Shown: positions 38,160 to 51,962, numbered from the stretch's first letter. The stretch is 64,000 nt of DNA from Viscum album (GCA_963277665.1 OY728159.1:1018863343-1018927342), one strand, 5' to 3'. Notes: generated by a model not told the origin, from the letters alone. Translations and numbers: made by a program.

Positions 38160-39760
38160 TTCTCAAAATATTATTTACCAAGAAATAAGTTTTATCAATT
38201 AGTTGAAGATAGACAATTGGAACTGTATGAAGGGTGTACCAAGTATTCAATGTTATATTTTCTGTATAAGTTTTATCATATCAAGTGTCACTGTGGAATT
38301 TCTAAAAAATAAATTTCCATTATTTTGGATTTTATTAATGATGCATTTGGTGAAGGTAGTATCTCTCTTTAATTATATGAGGTGAACAAATTCATCAACA
38401 AATATAGAATTATTTATACAAAGATAGATTCATTCCCAAATGATTACACACAATAATGGGTAGAAGATTCTTATAAAGAATACTTCATAATATATCATAC
38501 AATAATATGGATATAAATAAAAAAATGAGACTATAAATCAATTAAACCCTAGGAGGAAATAGAAGAATAAAACTACTACAAATATATTGTCTTACCTTCC
38601 TCTAAAACCATACTTTTAATGATTATTCATGTCATATAAGATTTCATACAATGTGAAGTGGCATGCTCATAATTGCAATGATGGATTGATGAGACATCCA
38701 AATGATTCAACATCATGGAACCACTTGGATTCTCTATATATATATTTTTCTTTAAATCCTAGGAATATATGTTTGGGATTGGATTATTGTGGTTTTGAAC
38801 CTTTTGGTACTTTAATTTTTAATTATATCATTTTTTCAATTTTATTAATACCCTATAATATTCATCCATGGTTTTGTATAAAGATTAATTCTCTCATTAT
38901 TTCGATTATTATTTCTAAAAATAAAATTCATGTAAATGACATTGATGTATACCTTTAACATCTAATCAAATAATTGAAATAGTTTTTGGATGATGGCATG
39001 GAAACATATTATTATCCTATGAGACAACTATTCAAAATGCCTGATTATTTAGTTTGGACAGTTAGTGGATTTTATGGACTTGTAAATTTATCTAGTTGGA
39101 ACACTCATACTGGTTTTTCATGTCTAGTTTTTAATTTTGATTTTGAACCCCAACAATTACCTTGTAGTATAAAATATTTTTTTATGTTCCATCATTGATT
39201 GTATGATGATTCTCATAATTTCCAATTTAACAAGACATAATCCAATTGAGATATGCAAATTAGGAATCACCAAATGTGTTTTCTAGTTCAAAAATATTTG
39301 GAAAACTAATTCATTCAACTGTTTATATGGTTAAAGAGTCTAAACTTGGTTGGCTGATAAAATATCGATGGATGTATCCAATTGAGAGGTACCTTGATAT
39401 TATTTTTGTTTTCCTTAGTGAATATAGTTTTATAAAATCATTGAGTAATTTCTTTTATATGTTTCTTATTTTTCTCCATTAGGTACTTACGTAATTTGAA
39501 ATCATATATGGGGAATAAAGCTCAACTAGAAGGATTTATTACAAAAGGTTGTATAGACAAACAGTCTTTGAACTTCTATTCTAGGTATTTGGATGGGATT
39601 GAGACTATATTGAATCATGTTGGATGTACTTAAGACATCTCCACTAATTCTCTTTCATACAATCATTCATCAGTATTTCCAACTATTGGACAAACAATTA
39701 GAAATAGTTCAAATTTTACACTGTCTGAATTGGAGTTTCTATAAGTAAATTAATATACAC
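38160..39760 (+). pseudogene. TNP2-like CACTA transposase remnant
   Basis: The frame at 38587-38958 reads YLPLKPYF, two stops, then KWHAHNCNDGLMRHPNDS, CLGLDYCGFEPFG, IPYNIHPWFCIK and DIDVYL. This closely follows TNP2 (Transposase_21) patterns: MRWH..R..DG.LRHPADS, RLGL..DGF.PFG, PYNLPPWMCMK and DIDVYLQPL. At 38986-39198 DDGMETY, LVWTVSGF and SSWNTHTGFSC match DGVETYD, LLWTINDFPAYGNLSGWSTKG. A third part at 39276-39640 contains YRWMYPIERYLD, then RNLKSYMGNKAQLEGFI, like the DUF4218 region (YRWMYPFERYL, VRNKARPEGSI). The transposase would bind and cut the transposon ends in the nucleus. Stops and frame shifts make it inactive. Confidence 0.9.
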
Positions 39761-40059
39761 TACTAAATAGTGTTATTGAGGATCTATTTATTGAATAATT
39801 GTGACTACAAAAAAATAGGCGACTAAGGGGTCGAGCTTGAAATGATTTAGAATTAACAAAAACTATTAGTAAGTATATTATCCAATGCTTTTCCCATTGT
39901 GTAAGTATATAATCATATTCATATTATTGATGTGTAGTTCTTTATTCTACCATAAAAGTAACACATTATATCCTTTTTTAAAGAAAATTAATGTTTATAA
40001 TCAAGCTAAAATATAAAAATATTTGATGTTTTTAGCTCAAGGTCCCCTAAGGCAGGATA

Positions 40060-40585
40060 TGAGATTCAATTCCTAAAATATTCATGTACTTAGATTTCTT
40101 ATAATTTATTGTAAAGAATTCATGAAAACTCATAAATTTGGAGTATTTACAATTTCAGATATGAGATACTATGGGAAGATGAATGACATAATTGAATTAA
40201 ACTATCATGACTCATTTTCAGTTTTCTTATTGAGATGCAAGTGGTTCAACATTGATATAGGTGTATAGTGAAAGATTCATTACATTTTACATCTTCCAAC
40301 TTATCTCAGTTGATGGATGCCAGTGAGTGTGCAGAGCATGATTCATTTATCTTTTCATCACAAGAATAAATGGTTTATTATGTGGATGGTGAAATACATG
40401 AAGGGTGGAGTGTTGTTGTACACATAATTAAAGATACTTATAGCGAACATTATCAACCACAAAACATTGAAAACATTTTTCCTAACAATATTGAAATAGT
40501 AAAACGTGTTGGAGAGGGTGAAAATGAATGACTGATCAGAATGGACGTTGATAACAATGAAGATAATGAAGATCAAGATAACTAA
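40060..40585 (+). pseudogene. C-terminal DUF4216-like part of the CACTA transposase ORF
   Basis: Short pieces LRCKWFNID near 40232 (family: FKCDWWDV-type) and, from about 40335, DSFIFSSQE, a stop, then MVYYVDGEIHEGWSVVVH follow the DUF4216 pattern EPFIFASQAQQVFYV. This is followed by an acidic tail (VDNNEDNEDQDN) that ends in a natural-looking stop near 40583. It lies downstream of the TNP2 and DUF4218-like segments in the usual order. Confidence 0.7.
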
Positions 40586-41334
40586 ATGTATTAAATGGTA
40601 ATCAAAATATATTACAATTTGAAATAGATAATTGTTTCATACATATATAGATTGTTTTAGTTTGTTGTAAAAATATTTTAGTTTTTCATTTTTTATACAA
40701 TTAATTTACCTTACGAATTTTAAATGATGGAATGTAAAAATAATTATGATCCTATTAGATCAACGTTTTGAATAATTCCACCACTATCATCATATTATAT
40801 GGATCCTAATGATTCTATTATACCAAATACTACAAGTATGCTAGTTGTTTCCCCATAACTCGGTGGTAGCCCATAACCTGATTCACCTCTAGTGATGGTG
40901 TATTTGGGCACCCTCTATCAAGTGGATATTGGAGAGTTACTATTACTGGTATACATATCATTTTTAAAAAAAGTTATTTTATTAATTATTTAATGAATTT
41001 CTCAAACATATAATGACAACCATTAGAAAACACAGGATCAGTGGCGGTTGCAAATGGAAAATTATCTAGTTTATTTATTTTAGTTAATGACCTGGATTGT
41101 CCCAAAGAAAAATTATAGCCATATAGCTCATCCCACAGACATAAATTCTAAATTCCATAGATCATGAAAACATTTTCAAAGAAAAAATATGGAATCCTTA
41201 AATTAAACTAAAATGGTACATTTATATAGAAAACATGGATTTGGGTTCTTACTGACCACATATTGTACTGAATTGATGTTTGGTTGATTTCCACATGTCC
41301 AAAATTAATTATAGATCATTATACATAAGTTTGA
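40586..41334. other. CACTA region between transposase and tandem array, nothing recognised
   Basis: AT-rich, no protein motif. The last ~60 bp grade into the first 341-bp repeat. Confidence 0.4.
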
Positions 41335-44050
41335 AAACAATATGACATTGTTTACTCAGTTTTTACTTGGTAAACACTTCTTAATGGTACAAAAGCCATT
41401 GAAAGCATGTGTTAGGGGGGCAAAACTAAGAAAAATATTTTGGATTTCCCTAAAACAATGGTACAATGACTTTATATTGAACTGTGAAATTTTAGTTGTG
41501 ATAGAATTTCATTTAGATTTACAGTTTTCACAGGATAAATGTAAATATATTTTTTTTGTTTTTAAACACTAAAACATTCATGGAATGGTCAAACCATTGA
41601 AAACTACCTCATATTGACATGGAATCATGGAGAAACTGCTATTGAGTTATTTTTGAAATGTATGCTCAGAAAAAACATCAATCTGACATGCAGTGTGGTC
41701 ATAATTCCACGGTAAACACTTTTTAAAGGTAAAAAAGCCTTTAAGAACAATTTTTAGGGTGTCAAAACTATGAAAATGATGTCATATTTCCTCAGAATCA
41801 TGTAACAATTATCATATATTTAATTTTGAATCCTAGGAACTGACAGAATGTCAATTTGAATTATGATTTTCTCAGGATGGTTATAAACATGTTTTTAGTT
41901 TTTTTAAACACTAAATCAAGATTGGGACAGTAAAATAATATAAAAAAATCTTATATTGATGTTAAATCATGGTAAAAACCACTGATAAGTTGTTTTTTGT
42001 GAATGCATTGAAAACATGTCAATCTGACATGCAGTGCAGTTGGAATGACGCAGTAAACAATTCCTAAAGATATAAAAGTATTTAAAAACAAGTATTAGTG
42101 GTAAAAACTAGGAAAAAATGTCATAATACTCTAAACTAGTGGTACAATTACCATATATTGAATAGTGAAATGGAGGAACTAAAGGTACATCATTCTAATT
42201 ACAGTTCTATCGGGATGTCTGTAAATGAATTTTTAGTGTTTTAAATTACTAAAACATGCATGGAATGGTAAAAATGATAAAAGAACAACCTAATATTGAT
42301 TTGAAATCATTGGAAAACTACATTTGAGTTATTGTTTATGTGTATTCATATACAACATGTCAATACGACATGTGGTGTGGATGTAATGGATTGTTAAACA
42401 CATCTAAAAGGTTCAATTGCCTTTAAAAAGATGTTTCGTGGGTTAAAATTAGGCCAAAAATGTGGAATTTCCCAAAAAAATGTGGGAAAGGATTATAGAT
42501 TGAATTTTAAAATACAAAAACTAACGACACATAATTCTGAATTATAGTTTCCAATGATGGATTTAAACGGGGTTTTGGTGTTTTAAAACACAAAAACGTT
42601 CATAGAATAGTAAAAACGGTAGAAAATTACCACATATTGATTTTAAATCATGAGAAACCTAGAAATGAGTTATTTTTAATGTTTAAATGCAGAGAACATG
42701 TTAATATGACATGTGGTGTGGTCATAAGGACTTAATAAACACTTCTTAAAGGTATAAAACCCTTTAAAAACATTTATTAAAACTTGGGAAATGACATCGT
42801 ATTTTATTTAAATCAGATGAAAAGAGATGTAAATTGAATAGAGAAATATGAGAACTGATGATAAATAATTCTAAATTATGGATTTCTTGGGATTTCCATA
42901 AACATTTTATTTTGTGTTTTAAAAGTCTAAATCATGCATGGAATGGTCAAAACCCTATAAAATGACCTCCGATGGATGAGAAATCATGGGAAACCTAAGA
43001 ATGATTTATTTTTTACATGTACACAAGGAAAACATGTCAACATAACTGGTGTTTTGACATGAATTAATCAGTAAACACTTCTTAAAAGAAAAAAAATCCA
43101 TTAAAAACAAGTGATAAGGGGTAAAAACATGGAAAACGAGATTATATTGCCCTAAAATTAGAGAAAAAAGACCATAGATTTAATTGAAAAATATAGAAAC
43201 AGAAAACGCATAATTCCAAATTAAAGTTTTCTTATGAGGGTTTTATACATGTTTTTAGTGTTTTGAACCACTAAAATATGTGTATAATGGTAAAAATGAT
43301 TGAAAATGACCTCAAATTGATTTGAAATCATGAAAAAATCACATATGAGTTGTTTTTAACATATACGTGTAGAAAAAGGTTTATTCCAATCTGTAGTGTG
43401 GTCAGAATGACTTGGTATACACTTATTAAACAAATAACAGCCACTAAAAACATGTGTTGTTTGTCAAAATGAGGAAAACAATGTCGGATTCCGATGAAAT
43501 TGGAGTAAAATGATTGCTGATTGAATTTTAAAATTTTGTAACTGAAAACAAATCATTCCAAATTATACTTTTCTCTCGATGACTGTAAGTTTGTTATTAG
43601 TGTTTTAAAACACTAAAACATGCCTGGAATGGTCCAAACCATAGAAAAAGTCCTCAAATCAGTGTGGAAACATGGGGAAAACACTTATGTTTTATATTTG
43701 ACATGTACATGTAGACAAAACATCAATATGACATGTAGTGTGGTTGGAATTACTTATTAAACATATCTTAAAGGTAAAAAAGACTTTAAAAAAGTTTTGA
43801 GGTGTCAAAACAAGGAAAAAAACATTAGATTACACTAAAATTATGGGAAATAACTATATATTGAATTGTGAAATTTAGGAAATGATAGCACATCATTCTG
43901 AATTATGGTTTTCCCAAGATGTTTATAAAGGTGTTTTTAGTTTTTTAAAACCCCTAAGACATGAATAAAAAATTCCAAACCACTAAAAAGAACTCAGATT
44001 GACAAGGAATAATTGGAAAAACACTTCTATGTTTTTTTTTTGAAATATAG
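41335..44050 (+). repeat. Eight copies of a 341-bp tandem repeat within the CACTA element
   Basis: The anchor TAAACACTTCTTAAAGGTA or its variants recurs at 41371, 41713, 42054, 42394, 42735, 43072, 43416 and 43757, giving spacings of 337-344 bp. Each unit also contains a GACATGYRGTGTGG site, a TTTTAGTGTTTTAAAACACT inverted repeat and a GCATGGAATGGTMAAAACC site. The last unit is partial. No unit encodes an open frame common to all copies. The frame at 41342-41572 lies in the first copy only and is not a gene. Confidence 0.9.
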
Positions 44051-45145
44051 GACTTTTTGGGATATCAATGTATTGAAAATTATTTTATTAGGTAAATTTC
44101 AAGAACATCACATGCCTATTTAAAAATTAATTAGAATATATACTTATCTCTTTTTAGTTTTAAGTGTAGAATAATATCTTAAATAGTTAAGTTTATATTT
44201 TCATAGTATTTTCGTTATATTCTATATGTTTTATGTTAAAATTTATTCTATTTGATTAAAAGATAATTTTTATGTACATCATTCATAATATATTCTGATT
44301 CATTTATCCTATACATATATTTTCTAAATTACTCATCTTTCCATTGTAGGTTGAAGATGCCAAAATTATGAAGTAGTTTGTCCATTATAATCCATGACAT
44401 TATTCAGAAGGAAGTCATGATGGTTCTTAGTATCTATGGTATGTTAAAATTTTATCAATTATTCTACTCTAATTCAAATTTATTATATTTAGTATTAATT
44501 TTATTTTATTTGTTTATGAGAGGGCATGGTTGGATTCATTTGATGAGATGATGTGGAGGCAGAAAGATGTTGTGGAGATCATGATGTAAATTTATATTAG
44601 GAATATGTGGTTGATAAAGATATTTTATATGTTTATATTGATGATTAAGGTATTGGTTGACAGATATATGGGTTGACTAAAACATGGGTTATGATGACTA
44701 TGGATATTTTTATATATGATAGTTGATGTATAAAATATGAATGATGTGATTATCATATATTCATGTTTTAGTTTATTGCATGTTAGTTTTTTATATTTAC
44801 AATTTTTATATATATTATTTTAAAGAAAAATATTATTTAGTAGAACTTTTTAGTAACTATCACTAAGTACATTAATGAAAATAAGTTTATTTACATTTAT
44901 GTTTAACTGCAGCTAAAATAAACCACCATAAATATGTTCAATGGTGTTTAGTTTCATTTTATTTATATTACCCTGGGTCTTTTTTTACAAGAATATCACT
45001 ACTAAATAAATAAGAAACTACATCTAAATTCTCCAAAAATGAAACATAACGAAACCATTGAAAAAATAAATAAACCACCGATAAATGGCTGGTGACCATG
45101 AAATACGTGACTATTTTAATAACTACCACTATATTATTAGGGGTG
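44051..45145. other. 3' subterminal region of the CACTA element
   Basis: AT-rich sequence ending in several AAACCACC/TAACTACCACTA subterminal motifs (44918, 45069, 45121), inverted relative to GTGGTTTTATT at the left end. These are the usual type of transposase-binding repeats in CACTA elements. No coding frame was recognised. Confidence 0.55.
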
Positions 45146-45169
45146 GTTCAATCCAACTCCAGTCCATGG

Positions 45170-46500
45170 AAACCCTACCTTTAATTATTTGTTTGTAGTG
45201 AGAATAAATAAATAGATGTTCCAAAATTTAACCATGATTTGTGTGGAATGATTAGGTTCAATAATGGTGTATGTGGTCCATAAATACTAGATTTTGAAAA
45301 AGAGTCATTGAATGGGGATCACAGTTCGTCATTATCTATGCATCCTAAAAGTACAAATATGTATTGAGATATGAAAGAGTATTTTTGGTTGGATAAAATG
45401 ATGTGATATATTTCAAAGTATGTATCTCAATGATTACAATATCAGTATGTTAAGGATTAGAGATATATGTATAATTTTTCGTTATTGCCTCTACCAATAC
45501 GATAATGATGACGAGAAAACATCACCATGGATTTTTTTTAATTGGACTCCCCAGAACATTTAAAGGTAAAAATGATATATGGGTCATATTCAATCATTAT
45601 ATGAAGTCAGTACACTTCAATTACATTAGTGAATATTTTTCTCAAGATAATCTTTCCAAAATATATATTAAGGAGGTGGTATGGTTTTAGAGAGTACCAT
45701 ATTCTATTATATATGATCTGAATATCTGGTTTACCTCTAAGTGCTTATGATGTCTTCAGTAGTAACTGGATATAGAGATATGTTTTTCATCTTCTTATCA
45801 TCCTCAGAAATATATTAAATCTAACAGAATAATTAAAACCCTAGAGTATATATTGATATATTGTTCTATGTAATTCAATGGTGCTTGGGAATAATATATT
45901 CTTCTATTTGAGTTTTTATACGATAATATATTTCATGTGAGAAATCTGAATGATATGAATTAAGATCTATATAGAAATAAGTGTAAAACTTCAACATGTT
46001 GGGAATAATTTAGATAAAGAAAAGCTATTGGGACATGATATTTCTTATTAAATGACAGAGTATATGAATTTCTTTCAGTAATTTATCAGGGTAGATTAGA
46101 AGTGATAGAAATTTCAAGATGAAAATCAATGAAGTGACTTAGAATGTAATATTAGTTATATGGTTATTTTGTGAATTTATCCATAGAATAAGTTTATGAG
46201 ATTTTTAAATAATGGAATGTTGATCCACAGGTATATTTTCCCTTATGGAATCCTTGATTGAGTTAGTATGTCATCTTATCACTTGGCGCTTCCACCGAAC
46301 CTCTCTAAAGTTTATGATGTGTTCCATATATCTCTCATTAGAGAGTACATTCTTGATCAATAACATATACCTAAATTATTAGTCATAAAAATAACACCTG
46401 ATCTTTCTTACGATTAAAAAATGGTACAAGCCCTGGATCATACAGTTAAAGTGTTACAAAACAAGACTACTCTCCTTGTAAAACTTCCCTAAATAAACCA
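45170..46500 (+). pseudogene. Ty3/gypsy integrase remnant, internal region 2
   Basis: This resumes pol after the CACTA insertion. The HHCC region shows SLSMHPKSTNMY, a stop, then DMKEYFW near 45310-45390 (family: FAMHPGSTKMYRDLKGYFWW). The core frame at 45505-45690 reads GLPRTFKGKNDIWVIFNHY, then SVHFNYIS and DNLSKIYIKEVVWF, following GLPRTQKGHDAIWVIVDRLTKSAHF and KLAKLYIDEIVRLHG. The C-terminal part near 46230-46370 contains HVFHIS-like text (DVFHISLIREYI; family: NVFHVSMLRKYI). Stops are frequent. It runs into LTR-3 at 46616. Confidence 0.85.
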
Positions 46501-46615
46501 AAAATTCAAAGAAGCTATATAAGAACCTAAGAATGTAATGAAACAAATATATCCTCATTTATTTATATCATAGAAATTAATTTCAAGGTTAAAATTAATT
46601 TTAAAGGCATTGGAA

Positions 46616-49600
46616 TGTAACACCCTAATATTTTATGATTTTTCCCAATAAATTTGATTTTATTAATATCTTGTGTTTCATGCAATAGTGAATTTAAACA
46701 AACGATGACATATTATTGAAATATTATATCTGAGAGTTATCACCTAGTCATTGGATTGCATGGTTTAAATATGGCTAACTAAATTATGAAAATTTATGGT
46801 TACATACATATAAATTAATTATTTGGGTATCAATTAATTAGAAAAAAGAAACTAAAAAATATTAGTATATAAAAGAGATAATTTTCTAAAAAAAATTTCT
46901 ATGAAAACAAAATATTTTTATATTAAAAAATTAAAATATTCACTATTTGAGAATGAAATTAATTATATATATATGAATATATTATTATTAATAAAATCAT
47001 GTAAAATTCATTCAATACTTTTCTGGCAATAAAATAAGGATAAACAAAGTTTTATGCTTAAAAGTATTTTTCCTAAACAGAAGTTATCATTGTGAGTTAT
47101 GTGCTTATATTAAAATTAATTTATTATAAGTTTATAAAATTAATTTGATAAAAATATATTCTATATTTGGAGTTAGGATGTTCGCATTTGGTAAACAAGA
47201 CCCTTTCATTTTTTGTCAATATGAATAGTAATTTTGGTAAACAATATCACCTCAATAAGGGTAAATCAAGTCAATATAATTCAAAATTAAATGATAAATC
47301 CATAATTTTACATCATAATTCAAATTTGATGATGTGAATTCCACCATTATCACCTTAATCTTTAAATTTAAATCTATAATGGACACTTTTGAATGAAATC
47401 AACCTATATAATATTTAAAGAAAAGAAAGTCTCAAAGTGTCACACTCTTTGTTTTATATATTTTATATGTGTCCACATGGAGACCAAATCATGTTATTAA
47501 TGATTATAAATTTTTGTTGTGAGTATAATGAATATATATGCATGATGAAAATCTGTTTCTAATTCAAATTAATTATATAATTACTTTAAATTATTATGCA
47601 ACACTAACGTAAAATTTCTTCAATTAACAAGAAATATAATAAATGACTATTATAAATATAAAAAGTAATGTAATTTGAATTATTTATAGTGATAAAATTA
47701 TTTTTTTATGAATATTAAATATTATTGTTTTTTTAATTTTTTTATTTTGATTCTATCCTTTTCAATATTTTTTCTAAGTCAAATCAACTAAGGGATGTCC
47801 AAATTAATATTAAATATTTTTATCCAAAAAATATTTTTTTATAATTACTTAGAAATATTAAAAATCAATTAAGAGGACGAGAAGGATAATATATGGTAAA
47901 ACATTTCATCCCTTCATCATTTATTATCCAATTTTCACCTTATATGTAACATTATATCCTTTTAAGAATGAAAATTTTGTTTCTATAGTAAATGTTAAAA
48001 TGGGTTAACTAAGGGGTTAAATCAAAATATATGGTTTAAAACACCACTAAAACCAATAAAAATTTTATTGGATGATGAGATTTCAAACAAATCATTTCTT
48101 ATCATTGAATCCCTATCCTTTGGGAGGGATTTGGTCTGTATAAATAATTTATTACATTTTAATCATTTAAGAATTTCCAATGGTCCCCCTCTATATAATT
48201 ATAAAATGGAACCTCCTCCCCTGAATTATTCACACCATTTGAGCATTATAGATCAACAATGCCATGAAAAAATTCCTTATTAACATCATTTTACACATTT
48301 TATAGGTGATGGTATTCTAAAAATATCATCTCTATGACACTTAAGGGGATCTCTACTGTATATCCTTCAATGGAAAGGTAATCACTATAACAGATCACTT
48401 TCATTTTAATTCTTCTGTTAACTCATATAAATATTTTTTATTCTTATAAAAATAATAAATATACCAAATTATTAATATGATTATTAAACTAAATTTATTA
48501 ATCCTCTTTCAATCAAATGGTAAATTAAAACATCACTTGTTCATACATACGACTTAACGCCTCCATATAACGATACAATAAATTTCTCATCACTATCCTA
48601 AATGGATGGGTATTTTGATGGGAATAATTTTTATATATATAATAAATATTAATTAATTGTACCTCAATAATTTTAATATCATATATACCTTCTTACCTTC
48701 CAAACCTTTGGAAAATGATAATGCCACTCATGCGTACGTGCGGACTACCACTTCCACAAAGAGTTGTTTTTCGTTTTTTATTTTTGTTATATGAATATAT
48801 TAATAAAGGTAGATTTAATTAATATATATGAAATATATGATAAAATAATTATTCATTAAATCAAATTTATTATGTTTATTTGTTTCATTATTTCCATCAA
48901 AAAATGAAAACATCGTTCATGAATTCGTTTGGCCTACCATCTCCCTGAATCATGTAATTCATTTTTTTATCAATATATTTATGGATGACTCTGAACAAAT
49001 GTATAAGGAATATATATGATATTTATATTATTATTAACATTATATATATTTTTGAACAATGATAAATGTAAAATATCTAAAATTAAAAAACCAAAACAAA
49101 CTGGAAAATCAAAGTAGATATCACCCCGAACCGTGATTTTAATTCAAAATTGTTAATAAACAAGTGATAAAAGGCTAAAGTAAATAATATATATTATGAT
49201 ATATTTTTGAAAAGTTTAGTAATATATATTTGAATAAGGGTTTTACTATTATTATATTATTTTTGAATTAATTTTTAACCATGATTTGATTTTCAAAAAA
49301 TTGTTTAAATGAAATCTACTTGTCATTTTTAGAACGAGGTACTTTTTTGACATTTTACAAAAATGTGAAAGGAATTTTTTCTATTATTGTATACAGAATG
49401 AATTAAATTTACTAATATCATTATTTCTCAATATTTTAAATTTCAATTTATTATTTTATAATGCTATTTTAAAATAATTTCTCATTAACTATAATGTGTG
49501 GGTTTATAAATTTGAAATGTTATTTTCAAAGTGTAAAGGGTATTTTCCTCAAAAATGTTTTCATGATATTTTAATGGAATTTCTACTCATAAAAGAAAAT

Positions 49601-50930
49601 AACCCATGATTTCACTTATAATTTAAATTTTATATTACCCAAGGAAACCATCCTTACTCTTTCTCAAAATTTTATATCTTTATGGTTACAAAATATTTAA
49701 GAAACCCATTACTTTTCCACGAGTTATGATATTATGAAATGAAGAAATGTTAATGGAAGTTGTTCCTTTTCCATGGGTTATGTTATGATAAAAAATATGA
49801 AATTTTTACGAAACATGATCATTTTCCACTAATAATTTTATGATGAAATGATAAAATGATTATGAAACTCATCCATCTTCCACGTGTAATGATATGATAC
49901 AAATATGAAATGTTTAAGAAATGTATTTCATTTCCATAGGTTATTCTGTGATGAAATGTTTTCGAAACCCATTTCATTTCATGGGGTTTGATAAGATGAA
50001 TGTTTTATAATCTTGTAGCACACATATAAAAAAAATTCTTTATATTAAGGGTGGTACAAATATATCCCTCCAATACATTGGGTATTGATAGTTATCTCGT
50101 AAGATAAATAGGAATAAATGGGGAGTGAACATGGTTTAGTGAGGGTATTTGTCCACTATGATAGTCTTGGGAGCGAACCATCACTACTATGATGGTTTGA
50201 GGAGTAAACTCAGTCTACTATTATAGTCTTAAGAGAGAACTTGAACTACATTGATGGTATGTAGAGTTAACAAAATCCACTATGATAGTATTAGTAGTGA
50301 ACCTTTACTACTACAATGGTTTAGGGAGTAAACCTAAACACCATGATGGTATAAGGAGAAAACCTTGACCACTATGATGGTTTGGGAAGTAAATCAAATA
50401 CACTATGACAGTTATGGCTGTGAGAATTTCCTACTAAGGAAATTATATTATATGATTCTATGTATTCCAAAATTCCATGTCTTACACTATTTTCATGCTC
50501 TCATGGATAATATTATTTGATACCTTTTTTATTCATGCCTTATAAACTACCAATATTTGTTGCATGAATCAATATTTTTATCTATGATATATAGGTTGTG
50601 GATTTTAAATGTTAAGATCATGTTCTTGAACCCTTATTATCAAGTTATGCTTATGCGATCATTTGTATCTCCCTATGTTACTCTTAATGATCATCTGAGC
50701 ACATCATTTATTATGTTTTCATTATTTAGATTATGAAGAAAATACTTTCAAATTAAATGTCTAATATGGGTGATAGTTATGAAGAACATAATGGGAGACT
50801 CTTATAAACTAGTTTTTTATGTGTCTATGTTTCCAAATTTACTAAAACTATAAGATTTTGGTGTGGATAAGTATAATAAGTAATTAATATTCATCTAATA
50901 AGATGTGATATTTATTTATGAAAAGTGTAG
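46616..50930 (+). repeat. LTR-3, complete subfamily A gypsy LTR
   Basis: It starts with TGTAACACCC at 46616 directly after integrase and ends near TAATAAGATGTGATATTTA at 50897. This is the most complete uninterrupted subfamily A copy. It holds U3 (46616-48198), a TATA box (TTATAAAATGG at 48199), three hairpin repeats (48531-48956), the ~55-bp array (49700-50000) and the ~30-bp array (50110-50430). It is the reference used here to order the pieces of LTR-1 and LTR-2. Confidence 0.85.
48531..48956 (+). repeat. Three hairpin repeats in LTR-3
   Basis: Copies lie at 48531-48575, 48724-48770 and 48912-48956. The second keeps TCATGCGTACGTGCGGACTA almost intact. They lie 330-760 bp downstream of the TATA box, so they would be in the transcript. 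Confidence 0.75.
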
Positions 50931-51962
50931 GTTTCTATATTTTACAAATAAAATTATTTAATGAAAATTTATTTTAAATATTTCCCATCTATTTTCTTCT
51001 ATTCTCTGAAAGAAATTATTTTACTACAAAATATAATTTTATGAGGAATTTATGGTCATATCTCATCTCTTGATTAATATTTTTTCATCAACATTATATA
51101 AAAACATTCACTTTCTTAATATCAACTTCCATTGGAAATTAAATTTCTTCTATATGTCCATATTATTTGTAACATTGGTATATATGTTTATTAAACCCTA
51201 TACTGTTTCTACATATAATGCATTATTATGAATATTATTTGATTTACTGGGAAATATTAATATTATGTATTATTTACTCAAATGGTATTTTTTATAAGGA
51301 ATATTATTTATAAATTCAATTTATCATTAAATATATGAATAATTCATTGGACATTTAGTTATAGGTGGGCCCTAGTTATAGATAGCCCTTCAATGAATCG
51401 ATGGGTCTAATGAGACAACCCAATTTTCAAGTATTATTAAATTAGTCCTTGGTGTATACTTACACATATTTGATAATATCATCAAATAAGGACATGACCA
51501 TGACATCCAGAATTATGCATCTCCTTCATTGAGAATTAAATTATCATTGTCCATGATATTATTAAATTTATATTATCCATGGATTCATTTCATTCTCAAG
51601 TTATCAATTAAGTGGATTTGTTTTTAGTTGTTTAACTTTCCATATTGATTACCCCTTATTAAATAATTATTGATTTTTATGTAAACAACCCTTATAGAGC
51701 ATTTTAGATCTCCCTTTTTTAATTATTATTTCCCTAGGATATGAATAATAAATCATTGGATGAGTTTCAAGGATGTAGAACATTTGATTTTTTTTATGTT
51801 GTATTTGTTTATTTTAAATATAAATTGTGAATCATGTATATATCTGGTTCATCAAGATTACTAAGATGGTTGACCATTCATGATGTGATCATATGTATCA
51901 TATTATAATGTAATAAATAGACACCAACTTATGGTTAATAGATTTGTAAAGTTATAGTTTTA
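50931..51962. other. Mostly unclassified; possible LTR tail of element G at the right
   Basis: The first ~50 bp may be a remnant leader of the LTR-3 element. The middle part is unassigned. From about 51720, TTATTTCCCTAGGATATGAA resembles TTCATTTCCCTAGGTTATGG of LTR-1 (3373), suggesting the end of a degraded LTR belonging to element G. Confidence 0.4.

Larger units (their letters stand above)
35374..45145 (+). mobile_element. CACTA (En/Spm-like) DNA transposon, decayed
   Basis: The left end begins CACTAATGAACAAATTC and is followed by GTAGTGGCAGTTTATTTG. The reverse complement of the right end reads CACCCCTAATAATA and then TAGTGGTAGTTATT, so both ends share TAGTGGYAGTT in inverted orientation. 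Subterminal repeats GGTGGTTTTATT (35516) and AAACCACCG (45069) are also inverted. TNP2-type transposase remnants lie inside. The element splits RNase H from integrase of internal region 2. Right-end bases and the 3-bp target duplication are not clear. Confidence 0.85.

Noticed and set aside
38629..38958. Independent small gene of 109 residues
   Set aside because: It is one exon-like piece of the TNP2 transposase remnant; matching TNP2 text continues upstream and downstream across stops.
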